A DNA stretch of 35,385 nucleotides from an uncultured Bacteroidales bacterium (GTDB lineage Bacteria; Bacteroidota; Bacteroidia; Bacteroidales; UBA932): contig ONRD01000022.1 of assembly GCA_900320185.1 (NCBI GenBank), positions 1 to 35,385 of the forward strand, in the 5' to 3' direction. Numbering within the stretch: position 1 is the stretch's first letter; every line of letters starts with the position of its first letter. Below, one piece after another: positions 16,427 through 25,000 of the stretch. The translations under genes were made by a program, and so were the position numbers. Under the pieces are notes generated by a model, which worked only from the letters and a program-made list of their open reading frames with translations, was not told the origin of the DNA and made no database searches.

Positions 16427-17872
16427 TCAGAGCCCAAGGATATCCTTGCGGTCGTACAGCTGCTGAAGGGCTCCGGCTGCTGCCTTTACCCCTGCTGACT
16501 TGGCCTTGCCGAAGAACTTCTCAGCCTCGTCGAATTCCTCGTTCAGGGCAGCGAAGACTCCCTTGGCGTAATTGGCCTCACCGCTGTTGCCGGCCTTGTC
16601 AAGATACTTCTTCGCCGCATCGAGCTTGCCGTCCTGCATCAGTGCCACTGCCGCGTTGAGATTGGCGGTAGGGTCGTCCGGATAGACTGAAGCAGCCTTA
16701 AGGAAGGTGTTGTTGAAGTCCTCTGAACCAGGGGCATACTTCTGGGCGGCCAGATAGAACTCTTCAAGGCTCAGATTGCCGGGACGGGTCTTCAGGACCT
16801 CCTCGACTTCCTCTGCAGAAGCGTAACTGCGGATCGTGTACTCAACCTTATAGTCGGTACGGCGGAGGAATGGATAGCATTTCTCCATGAGGATTTCGTA
16901 ATCTTCGGGATATGTGCTCTTGAGTTTCCATTCCTTGGCATCCATGTCCTGATAGGTCAGCTTGTCGTCTATCAGGGAGAGGATCTCCTGCCTGCTGGGA
17001 AGGGTGGAACCGGCCACATATTCCCTCAGGCCGTCCCAGTTCTCGGCAACGAAGTTGGTGATGAACTTGTTGTCGGGAAGGTTGTAGATGTTCTTGACAT
17101 ACTGCCTGATTGCCTCGGTGCGCTTCCTGGAAAGCGACTCGTTCAGGGAATACTTGCCTTCCGGGGAAGAGTATCCCTTCAGGAAGATCCTGTCGATGGT
17201 GATGTCCTTGTCCCTGCGGACAGAGTCGATGGTGGCGCGGATCTTGGCAAGCTCGCCGGCGTTGCTGTGGTAGGACTCGTCGATGCCGGTCCTCCCCTGT
17301 TCGAAATCGACGAAAGCCTGTCCGGAGATCGAACGGCTCTTGGTCACCTCCGCCTTTGGACGGGCGAACACGAATTCGGGCTCATAGGTGAAATCGTTGT
17401 AGCCGCCGAGTTTCTCGGAGGTCGCGGTGGAAGTCTTGCAGTTGCGGCAGCCATATTCATCGGCACGGACGTAGAGCTTTGCTCCGGTCATCCAGTTCTG
17501 GAAACGGACTGTCTCGTCGTACTGTACGGACGAGGGCATGTTCTTCTCCGAATATGTCTTCGCAGCCAGGTTGCCGCCGTTCCTTTCATAGGAGATGTAG
17601 CGGCCCTTGCTGTAGATGCCTATGGCGGGAAGGTCCACGGACTTGTCCTTGTTCGCAAGGACAGGGGTGAGTATGTAGGCCTTGTTCTTGGGAATATCCA
17701 CTCTCGAGAGGTCCACGTCCATCCTGACACGCATGTTGTCCCCGGTCCTGGAGACCTTGACATTGTCGACGGCCGTCCCAGCCGCGCCGGAAAGCGTTGT
17801 CTGGGCGGATGCTACTGATGAGGCTGCGAGCAATCCCAGGACGGCGATCGCAGAAACTATATACTTTTTCAT
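16427..17872 (-). CDS. DUF3868/OmpA-like protein with C-terminal repeats
   Basis: 481 residues. A signal peptide ends near ASA-QTT. The first 150 residues look like the Bacteroidales DUF3868 domain, with a CRNC pair in the middle. Near residues 200-270 comes an OmpA-like peptidoglycan-binding segment (KGYSSPEGKYSLN followed by SRKRTEAIRQYV). The C-terminal 110 residues are Ala-rich helical repeats resembling TPRs (ANLNAAVALMQDGK, NYAKGVFAALNEE). It likely sits in the periplasm or outer membrane and touches the wall. Its start lies just downstream of a DUF3575 gene, a pairing often seen ahead of fimbrillin operons in Bacteroidales. No fimbrillin gene follows here. AGGAG lies 8 bases before ATG 17872 but only 2 before ATG 17878, so the inner ATG is preferred. 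Confidence 0.82.
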   Translation of the reverse strand: MKKYIVSAIAVLGLLAASSVASAQTTLSGAAGTAVDNVKVSRTGDNMRVRMDVDLSRVDIPKNKAYILTPVLANKDKSVDLPAIGIYSKGRYISYERNGGNLAAKTYSEKNMPSSVQYDETVRFQNWMTGAKLYVRADEYGCRNCKTSTATSEKLGGYNDFTYEPEFVFARPKAEVTKSRSISGQAFVDFEQGRTGIDESYHSNAGELAKIRATIDSVRRDKDITIDRIFLKGYSSPEGKYSLNESLSRKRTEAIRQYVKNIYNLPDNKFITNFVAENWDGLREYVAGSTLPSRQEILSLIDDKLTYQDMDAKEWKLKSTYPEDYEILMEKCYPFLRRTDYKVEYTIRSYASAEEVEEVLKTRPGNLSLEEFYLAAQKYAPGSEDFNNTFLKAASVYPDDPTANLNAAVALMQDGKLDAAKKYLDKAGNSGEANYAKGVFAALNEEFDEAEKFFGKAKSAGVKAAAGALQQLYDRKDILGL

Positions 17873-17890
17873 TGCCATTACTCCTGAAAG

Positions 17891-18484
17891 TTAGAACAGA
17901 TATACGATGTTGATTGCAGCCTTCGTGGGGCCGAAGTAGTTGTGGCTGTTCTCTATGTCGGAAACCTTCCGTGCACAGTCCTTGCACTCGTGCAGGTAGG
18001 AGTTGTACCTTGTGTAGACATAGCCGAGGCCGGCTTCCAGTTCAAGGTTCCAGTGCTTCCCGAGGACGAAGTCGTAGCCGTAGCCGATGCCGGCACCCAG
18101 GCCCCATCCTTTATAGAGGTGGTCCTTCAGGAGGGAGAAGTCTGTCCCCAGGATCTTGGCGCCGAAGTCGAGGCCGCCGATATTGAACTGCTGGCCGATG
18201 GCATGGAGGCCGAAGAAATGGCCGGCAAAACGTTCGCAAAGCCAGTAGCGGACTTCAGGATTGACGAGGATATGCTCCCATTTCTTTATCCCGCCTGTCG
18301 ACCAACCGTTATAGTTGCCGTTCAGGTCGATGGTCCATTGGGGAGCCATCCCGAGTTCAAGCCCGGCGTTGACGGTTGCAGTAGCATCGTAGAGCAGATT
18401 GGTCTTCAAGGCCACGGTCTGCCCCATGGCTGCAGTCCCGAAGAGGAAAGCGGCCATTGAGATCACTAATAGTTTTAACTTCAT
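17891..18484 (-). CDS. DUF3575 outer-membrane beta-barrel-like protein
   Basis: 197 residues. A signal peptide ends near AAMG-QTV. The mature part begins with VALKTNLLYDATATVNAGLE, the DUF3575 signature. Alternating hydrophobic strands and aromatic ends follow (YGYDFVLGKHWNLELEAGLGY), and the protein finishes in INIVYLF with a C-terminal Phe, as outer-membrane barrels do. A Cys pair (HECKDC) lies near the end. The molecular role of DUF3575 proteins is not established. They often precede DUF3868 proteins and fimbrial genes, and it has that first half here. A longer frame starts at 18529, but the promoter at 18527-18558 excludes it, so ATG 18484 is used. Confidence 0.85.
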   Translation of the reverse strand: MKLKLLVISMAAFLFGTAAMGQTVALKTNLLYDATATVNAGLELGMAPQWTIDLNGNYNGWSTGGIKKWEHILVNPEVRYWLCERFAGHFFGLHAIGQQFNIGGLDFGAKILGTDFSLLKDHLYKGWGLGAGIGYGYDFVLGKHWNLELEAGLGYVYTRYNSYLHECKDCARKVSDIENSHNYFGPTKAAINIVYLF

Positions 18485-18526
18485 CTTGCTAATATTTGAA
18501 TGATTATAGTCCAATCCAAAATCTTT

Positions 18527-18558
18527 CAAAAATACTCAATTCTTGCCAAAACCGCAAA
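18527..18558 (-). promoter_or_regulatory. Promoter of the DUF3575-DUF3868 operon
   Basis: Minus-strand TTTG (18558-18555), 20 bases, TATTTTTG (18534-18527): a full consensus match. The -33 box lies in the T-tract of the upstream kinase gene's terminator. The predicted start near 18520 gives a leader of about 36 bases. Confidence 0.7.
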
Positions 18559-18580
18559 AAAGCGCCCACAGGCGCCTTGG
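18556..18580 (-). terminator. Intrinsic terminator of the pseudokinase gene
   Basis: A GCGCC/GGCGC stem (18571-18575 with 18562-18566 on the plus strand), a 4-base loop, then TTTTTT on the minus strand. It begins directly after the stop codon. Confidence 0.7.
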
Positions 18581-19828
18581 TCAATCGAAAAACTTGCCTT
18601 CCTCATCCTTGGACGGAGTCCCCTTGGAACTGAAATGTCCCCATTTGTTGAGTATCCTCTGGTCGAGTTCGGCGTAATGGATGCGGTAGATTTTCTGGTA
18701 GTGGTAGAGGATCTGGGCCGCTACGTTCTCCGGGCACATGTTGCACAAGGTGTCGATCCACTCGGTAAGCATCACGTGGCGGTAGATGGCATCCCTGGCA
18801 ATGGCCTCGCTCTTTGTCGTGTCGATCACGAAGCGCGCCGTGTCGGTGCCTCTGTCCAGGCGCATGTCCACAAGGTCCAGAAGGGAGTCCTTGTACTCCT
18901 GTTCGGCATCGGCACGGTTGAGAAGGGAATCAAGGTCGGACGACATCTTCGCAAGTTCGGTCCTGAGGCTGTCTGTGAGGACGTCCTTCTTCTTCGCCTC
19001 CCTGTGCATTCCGACCGAATAATACAATGAACCAAGGATGGAGGCGAGGACCAGGACCAGGCCAAGGACCCAGGCATGGCTCTTCTTAGGTTCCATGGAG
19101 GCGAGAATCCCATCCACGGAATCAAAGCGTTTTGCGGGGTTCTTGCTGGCGCATTTCCTGGAGATGCCTTTATAACTGCCGTCGAGCAGTTCGGACATTA
19201 TCTTGCCTATGGAGAAGATGTCGCTCCTGACATCGATGTCGCGCGCCCTGTTCCTGAGTTCCTTGGAAGAATAGTCCCAGTTCATGCACTTGGACTTGAC
19301 CAGCAGATGCGCATCTTCCGGGGTTATTCCGAATCCGGACAGCCGCACGCAGTCGCCTTCCTTCGCGACCATGACCGTCATCGGGCTCAAGTCATTGAGC
19401 AGGAAGCCCTTGGAGTGGCAATATGCGGTGACGTCAAGCAACTGTCCCAGCACGCGCCGCCGGTCTTTCCGGGAAGGATTTTCGGCGATATATTCCCGCA
19501 AGGTGCGGCACGGGACATAGTCCATGACGATCGCCGGGCCGACCGGCGAATCGCCGAGGAACTCATAGCAAGTCTCCAGGCAGGGATGCTTCAGGGTCTT
19601 GGACCTCTCGAAATCACGCCGGAGCATCTCCAGGCATTCGCCGGACTTGTCCTTGGGAGTCTTCAGGCAGAGGGTCTTCCCTCCCCTTTCAAACTTGTAA
19701 TACCTGGCATAGCCTCTCGAATCGAAAAGCACGGGGGATCCCCCGGCCGTCGCCAGGGCTCCTTCACCTGCGGTTCCTTCCCTTGCGGCCTCCCCTGCGG
19801 GAAGCCCTCCCTCAATACCTTTGTCCAT
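18581..19828 (-). CDS. Membrane-anchored protein kinase fold, probable pseudokinase
   Basis: 415 residues. Residues about 30-245 form a protein kinase-like domain with an LCLK beta3 lysine (Lys56), a hinge-like IVMDYVPCRTLREYI (100-114) and the helix F signature DVRSDIFSIGKIMSELL (199-215). The catalytic loop reads LLNDLSPMTV: Asp146 is kept but the metal-binding Asn is Thr151. The DFG motif is GFG, with Gly165 in place of Asp. No Gly-rich loop is evident. These losses suggest weak or absent phosphotransfer. One transmembrane helix (251-270) follows, then a charged coiled-coil-like stretch (about 275-315) and a roughly 95-residue domain with two Cys (LCNMC) that I do not recognise and that would lie in the periplasm. 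The start is ATG 19828: the frame continues upstream only through a TTG at 19837. It lies directly upstream of the DUF3575 operon but has its own terminator. Confidence 0.75.
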   Translation of the reverse strand: MDKGIEGGLPAGEAAREGTAGEGALATAGGSPVLFDSRGYARYYKFERGGKTLCLKTPKDKSGECLEMLRRDFERSKTLKHPCLETCYEFLGDSPVGPAIVMDYVPCRTLREYIAENPSRKDRRRVLGQLLDVTAYCHSKGFLLNDLSPMTVMVAKEGDCVRLSGFGITPEDAHLLVKSKCMNWDYSSKELRNRARDIDVRSDIFSIGKIMSELLDGSYKGISRKCASKNPAKRFDSVDGILASMEPKKSHAWVLGLVLVLASILGSLYYSVGMHREAKKKDVLTDSLRTELAKMSSDLDSLLNRADAEQEYKDSLLDLVDMRLDRGTDTARFVIDTTKSEAIARDAIYRHVMLTEWIDTLCNMCPENVAAQILYHYQKIYRIHYAELDQRILNKWGHFSSKGTPSKDEEGKFFD

Positions 19829-19907
19829 CAATCTCAAACGTTACGGATCAGTAATGCACGCACCGGCCCGGGACCTGTCCTGCGGAACCCCGCCCGATAC
19901 GTATCTG

Positions 19908-19915
19908 CAAAATTA
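19908..19915 (-). promoter_or_regulatory. -7 box for the pseudokinase gene
   Basis: Minus-strand TAATTTTG (19915-19908) matches TAnnTTTG. I find no good -33 TTTG 19-21 bases further up. The predicted leader would be about 75 bases. It is weak evidence alone, but no better box lies in the gap. Confidence 0.35.
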
Positions 19916-19931
19916 GTAATAAAATACGGAA

Positions 19932-19963
19932 TATGGACCTGAAGGAAGAAATCACTATATTTG
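19932..19963 (+). promoter_or_regulatory. Promoter of the GH43 gene
   Basis: TATATTTG (19956-19963) is a perfect -7 box. The -33 region holds TATG (19932-19935) at 20-base spacing, a partial match. The predicted start near 19970 gives a leader of about 55 bases. Confidence 0.5.
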
Positions 19964-20024
19964 CATCTGCCGGGCCTTCCTTTACAGGGCGGGCCACATA
20001 TCACTTGAAAAACAGCATTCTGCC

Positions 20025-21119
20025 ATGACCATGAACATCCCTGCCACGGGCAAAGCCCTGCTGCTTGCCTTTCTGATCGCAGCGCCGTCGATCCTCACCG
20101 GATGCAAGATGAAATCCGGGGGAAAAGCCTCTGAAGACTCCATATTCAACCTTCCGGAAGGACAGGCCCCCGGCGCCCTCAGGATCGACAGCATCTACTG
20201 CCGCGACCCGTTCATCGTTGCCGACGAGGCCTCGAAGACCTACTACCTCTACCGCAGCATTCCCGCCAAGGAGAGCGGGAACGGCAGGGGCGCAGTCGAG
20301 GCGTTCGCCAGCAAGGACCTCCGGAACTGGTACGGTCCGGAAAGAGTGTTCACCGTCCCGGAGGACAACTCCCTCACCGGCGTAGTCTGGGCTCCGGAAG
20401 TCCATCGCTACAAGGATTCATGGTACATTTTCGCAACCCTCAACACCGACAGGACCTGGGCGGAAAGCGTGGATGGCTGGCCTCCCTTCACCTACAGGGG
20501 GACACAGACCTTCAAGGCCGACAGTCCCGAAGGCCCCTTCCTCCCTCTCGCCAAGGAACCCGTCACACCGAAGGACTTCATGGCCCTCGACGGCACCCTC
20601 TGGGTAGAGGATGGGATCCCCTACATGATCTTCTGCCACGAATGGGTGCAGATCCTGGACGGTACCTTTGAAGCCATGCCGCTGAAGGAAGACCTTTCCG
20701 CCGCTGCCGGGGATCCGGTCACGCTTTTCAAGGCCTCCGACGCTGCATGGACGTCGCCTGTCGCGCTCTGGACGGAACAGGACGGTTCCAAGCGGGAGGC
20801 CTATGTCTCCGACGGCAACTTCGTCTACCGGACAAAGGACGGCGAGCTGCTCATCCTGTGGTCCTCGATGAAGGATGGGAAGTATTGCGTGGGCATCTCA
20901 CGGTCCGTTACCGGGAAGCTTGCAGGACCTTGGAAATGCGACGACGAACCTATCTTCCGGGAAGATGGCGGCCACCCCATGGTGTTCAAGGACTTCGACG
21001 GAGGGCTCCACCTTGTCTTGCACCAACCCAATTCCGGATTCTGCCATCCGGTGATCCTGGACCTGGAAGACACCGGCAGGACCCTTGTCATCAAGGATAC
21101 GACAGACAAACCGGCATAG
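20025..21119 (+). CDS. Glycoside hydrolase family 43 lipoprotein
   Basis: 364 residues. A lipoprotein signal peptide ends ILTGC at Cys27. The five-bladed beta-propeller of GH43 is evident from repeated W/Y-rich strands. The likely catalytic triad is Asp61 in CRDPFIV (base), Asp189 in ALDGTLW (pKa modulator) and Glu206 in CHEWVQ (acid). GH43 enzymes cleave arabinan, arabinoxylan or xylan side chains. The subfamily and substrate cannot be fixed here. No SusC/SusD pair or other carbohydrate enzyme lies next to it, so it is not in a visible polysaccharide utilisation locus. The second ATG (20031) is an equally possible start and makes no difference to the mature protein. Confidence 0.88.
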   Translation: MTMNIPATGKALLLAFLIAAPSILTGCKMKSGGKASEDSIFNLPEGQAPGALRIDSIYCRDPFIVADEASKTYYLYRSIPAKESGNGRGAVEAFASKDLRNWYGPERVFTVPEDNSLTGVVWAPEVHRYKDSWYIFATLNTDRTWAESVDGWPPFTYRGTQTFKADSPEGPFLPLAKEPVTPKDFMALDGTLWVEDGIPYMIFCHEWVQILDGTFEAMPLKEDLSAAAGDPVTLFKASDAAWTSPVALWTEQDGSKREAYVSDGNFVYRTKDGELLILWSSMKDGKYCVGISRSVTGKLAGPWKCDDEPIFREDGGHPMVFKDFDGGLHLVLHQPNSGFCHPVILDLEDTGRTLVIKDTTDKPA

Positions 21120-21305
21120 ACTCTCCCGGCCGGAAGTGCGCGGCACGGCACTGCAGGCACGGCCGGGGCTGCCCGGAATGGAAGATGCGGCCGGGACGGC
21201 TGGCTCAGAATGGATGATACAGCAGGCCTTTGCGGCTTGAGACGGGAAGCACGGCCGGGGCCGGAGTGCTCCCATGGAGACTGAAAAGGATTGAAAGGGA
21301 AAAAG

Positions 21306-21336
21306 TTTGCAGAATCCAAAAAGAATAGTACCTTTG
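21306..21336 (+). promoter_or_regulatory. Promoter of tRNA-Val
   Basis: TTTG (21306-21309), 19 bases, TACCTTTG (21329-21336): identical boxes and spacing to the rRNA promoter at the left end. The predicted start near 21343 lies about 22 bases before the tRNA. Confidence 0.8.
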
Positions 21337-21364
21337 CATCCCCGAACCGGAAGGTAACGGCGAA

Positions 21365-21439
21365 GGGCGCATAGCTCAGTTGGTTCAGAGCATCTGCCTT
21401 ACAAGCAGAGGGTCGGCGGTTCGAATCCGTCTGCGCCCA
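21365..21439 (+). tRNA. tRNA-Val (anticodon UAC)
   Basis: A full cloverleaf: acceptor stem GGGCGCA (21365-21371) with TGCGCCC (21432-21438) and discriminator A at 21439. The D-arm has AGCTCAGTTGGTTCAGAGC. The anticodon stem-loop TCTGC-CTTACAA-GCAGA reads UAC, for valine codons GUA and GUG. The T-arm carries GGTTCGAATCC. CCA is not encoded and must be added afterwards. It is a single tRNA with its own strong promoter. Confidence 0.96.
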
Positions 21440-21443
21440 CGAC

Positions 21444-21485
21444 GGAGGATGGCTGACAAGTCTGAAGACTTGAAGGTCATCCTCC
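21444..21485 (+). terminator. Long hairpin after tRNA-Val
   Basis: Outer stem GGAGGATG (21444-21451) with CATCCTCC (21478-21485). Inner stem CAAGTC (21457-21462) with GACTTG (21467-21472). The tail, TTAATCATTC, is a poor T-tract, so it may act as a processing or 3'-end signal and may let some transcription into the next gene. It shares its sequence plan with the ppdK terminator. Confidence 0.6.
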
Positions 21486-21496
21486 TTAATCATTCA

Positions 21497-21865
21497 ATGC
21501 GTATGAATGCCAATGGAATCATTGTAGGGGCGGCCGTCTTCCTCATCATCGGGATCTGCCATCCTGTCGTCATAAAGATGGAATACCGGTGGGGGAAGAA
21601 AACCTGGTGGGTCATGGCGGCAGCCGGGACTGCCTTCGCCGTCGCATCGCTGTTTGTCAGCGGAACCATTGCTTCCACCATACTCGGGGCAGCGGCCTTC
21701 TCCTGTTACTGGGGCATCCACGAAATCCTCTCCCAGGAAATGAGAGTCCTGCGCGGGTGGTTCCCGGAGAATCCGGCGAGACATGACTACTACGAGCAGA
21801 GGCGGAAAGAGCTCAACCTCGAGAAGTATCCTTCCCATAAGAACCTCAAAGCCAAGATCCAGTAA
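21497..21865 (+). CDS. DUF4491 family small membrane protein
   Basis: 122 residues from ATG 21497 (121 if the second ATG, 21503, is used less two). Three hydrophobic helices: about 7-25 (IIVGAAVFLIIGICHPVVI), 36-54 and 58-77. They are joined by conserved HPVVIKMEY and WGIHEILSQE segments and followed by a polar tail with GWFPENPAR. This matches the DUF4491 family of Bacteroidales inner-membrane proteins, whose function is unknown. The frame continues upstream into the tRNA, but starts there would lie in the tRNA or its hairpin. No separate promoter is seen, so it may depend on read-through from the tRNA promoter. Confidence 0.82.
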   Translation: MRMNANGIIVGAAVFLIIGICHPVVIKMEYRWGKKTWWVMAAAGTAFAVASLFVSGTIASTILGAAAFSCYWGIHEILSQEMRVLRGWFPENPARHDYYEQRRKELNLEKYPSHKNLKAKIQ

Positions 21866-22016
21866 GCACGGCCGAAGCTTCTCCCGTCACCCCGCACACC
21901 CCGGGCCATGGAAGGCTCCGGCGGCAGGGTGCCCGTAGGGCTTTGGATGCTGCCAGAGACAGGGCACCGAAGGGCCATGGAAGCCATCTGCAGCAGGGAG
22001 ACCCCTGGAAGGGGCG

Positions 22017-25000
22017 TCACTTTGTACCCAAAGGGCCCTGGAAGGCTGCGTTTGCCCTGTAGTGCGGCGCATAGAGAGACTCGACCGTTACCACCGGGGC
22101 CGAGAAAGTACCGTCCTGGGTGATGAAGAAGTCCTCTGAAACGACAGTGTCCTCCTCCGGATACACGTCGAAGAAGTACTCGGTACGATCAGTCTTGACA
22201 TTCCTGTAGCCCTGAGGGGTGACCGAATACGTGCCGGCGACCCTGAAGGGGCTCAGCCACCATCCATAATGCCCGGAAAGCTGGTCCACGGGGCGGAACA
22301 TTGCCTCGCGCGGGGCGGTCAGCTTCACGAAGCTGCGGTTCTCCTGGTTCCAGATACGGTACTCCACGGTCACCTTGTCACCTGTCCGCAGGACTGAACC
22401 CGGGAATATCTCGACCCTCCCCTGAGAGCTGTCTTCGCCCTTGACGGCTTTGAAGAAATGCCGCTCAACCGTGAACCCGTTGCCGGCAGAGGCTATCTCG
22501 CCGAATGGTTTCGAATATGTCTTCGTCAAGGCTATCACCTTGGTGGAAAGGACTTCCTCGCCTCCGGCTACAACGGATGCAACGGCATCCACGAAGGCAG
22601 GATCGTCATCCCACTTCTGAGTCTCTTTCTGGAGCATCATCCAAAGCCTGACGCCCTTTGCGACATCTGCGCATGCGCGACCTTTGACGTCATCAAGCGG
22701 GAGCCGAGGGTCGGACAGAAGGTCGGACAGGAGCGCATGGGCGTAGAGCTCGCTCTCCAGGAGACCGCGCCAGGGCATGACGGCATTGGGATAGTACTTC
22801 CCGCCGTCGCGATGGTCGACCGAATATTCAAGGAGGGACTCCACGTCCGAGGCCGCCGACTTGTTCATCTTGGACACGGCGGAGAAACGTATTCCCCACT
22901 CCCGGGCCAGGGCCGCTCCTCCTTCGTTGTTGACAAGGTTGACAAGGGTCTTTATCCTTCTTGCCTTTTCCAGTATCCTGCCGTTCAATCCACGTCCTTC
23001 CTTCTTTCCTGGAGTGAGGTAGTCCTTGATGAACTTCTTGAATTCCTTGAGGTTCCTGGAATAATCATCCTTCTCGCCGGGAGTGGAAGCGGAAACATCG
23101 AAAGGCACCTCCGCATAGAGCGAACGCACGAAGGCATACTGCTCAGCCGACAGGCAGCCGCACCAGTAAGGCATGGAATGCCCGTGGAGGAACTGGCTGC
23201 GGTCGAGATAGGCGACCGCCCTTGCCGGATCGAAGTCCCAGGTCCCGAGGCCGGCACCGCGTAGTTTGGCGTACCGCTCGAGAAGCACCGCAGTGATCAC
23301 CGGCGAGGACTTCATACCTTCGAACCAGGCAGCACCGCCGTCGGCATTCTGGCAGGAGGCGATCCTCGAAGACAAGTCCGCATCTGACAGGGTCCTGTCG
23401 ACGGAAGCCCCCAGGGCTTCGGCAACCTTGCGCACATAGAAAGCTTCAGAAAGGGACAGGACATCTTTTCCCTTCGGCTCAGCCTTGCCTGGAACGGCCT
23501 GGAGAAGCATGGCGCGCACGTCAATCTCCTTCTGGACCGCCCCAAGGGAAGACGTACCGGTGAACTCAGACCTCAACCGTTCCAGAAGCGCCTCTTTGTC
23601 TTCACCGTCAAGGAGGACAGCCGAATGGGACTCGGTCAGAGTCTGTTCCGATGCCAGGACCGGGACCTTGACGAACATGCCGTCTGAGAACTGCCCTTCC
23701 CCGTCGGCGAAAACAAGTTTCAAGCCCAGGGTGTCACAGTCCGGGGCTCCGACCTCGAAGACTACGGGAACGGAACCTCCTGCAGGAACTGTCAGTTCCA
23801 TGGACCTTGAGAAGAGCGGACTTGACGAGCGATGGTCCCCCGTGGCGAATGCCTGGAGGGTCGCGGTTCCGGAGACCGGCTCACCTGAATTGTTGGAAAC
23901 CGTACCATGGAGGATGTATGCGTCTCCCTTGTAGAGATACTTGGGCTCCACGACCGAAACCTTGACCGGAATGGAGACCAGCATCTCCTTCCGGACGACG
24001 TTGTTCTTCATGAGGCGGTCGTGAGCCCACACCTGAACCACGAACGTCGAGAGTTTGTCTGAATTGCGGACCTTGAACTCCAGCCTGCCCGAGTCCCCGG
24101 AGCGGAGGAAAGGCTCGAAAGCGAGAGTGGTGGAATAATCCGAACGTACGGGGACATCCGCTGCGTTCCCGCTGCCGGAAGCTGGCATGGCCATGTACGA
24201 GACAAGCCCGTCACTCGACACCTCTTCAACCACGGGAAAATCCAAAGCGTCTTCGATGCTGTAATCCTCGTCCCGGAGCTCGGCTCCGGAAACCGAACCG
24301 GCAACTGCCTTCGACGCGTTCGCCACCTTGAAATCCATCATGCGCCTGTTCCTGTACGGGCGCAACCCTCCGTCAGCGGCTGCGTACCACACTGGAATGG
24401 CTCCACGCCTTTGCAGGGACAGCTTCGGCCAGGTATTCCGCGCAATGGTCTCCGAGCTCTTGTCGAAAACCGCCGCCAATGCCTCCACTCCGGGAGCGGT
24501 CTCCAGGGAAATGGTATACTCCTCGCCCGGGAAAGTCCTGTCACGGAAGGAAGAAAAGGTGAGAGGCAGTTCTTCGGCCGCCCTTTCCCGGGAAAAATCA
24601 TGCGTGTAGGAATAATGGGCGCCATTGTGGAAATAGAACACGGACAGGAAAAGCTCGTCAGGATACTCTTCCTTTACAGGGAACACCACATGCTGGAGCG
24701 AACCTTCCGTTCCGGGAGTCCCGCTGAAACGGAGCAAACGCTTCTCGAGCAGCTGCCTCCGGTCGCCGAAGAGTTCGACCACCATCCACACGGGGCCGCA
24801 GGAAGACCCGGCCTGGAGGTCCAGGCTGTCTCCTGGGAGGAACTTCCCGCCGGCAGTCCTGCCGCAGAGCTTGAACACATTTTCGACCTTGAAACCGATG
24901 GAGGGCGCCTCATCGGGGATCCTTATCAGGCCGATGCTGTTTTCTGATTTCACCTCGCCTCCGGCCGACTGGATGACCGCCGAGGCCGACAGGACGTATT

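Noticed and set aside
21120-21300. Terminator or small gene in the GC-rich gap after the GH43 gene
   Set aside because: There are GC-rich near-palindromes (for example 21244-21273) but no T-tract, consensus promoter or credible reading frame. I see nothing firm before the tRNA promoter.
21866-22016. Terminator between the converging DUF4491 and macroglobulin genes
   Set aside because: A GGTGCCC/GGGCACC pair (21928-21934 with 21962-21968) and three AGGGCC-GGAAG repeats are visible, but the loop is long and there is no T-tract on either strand.
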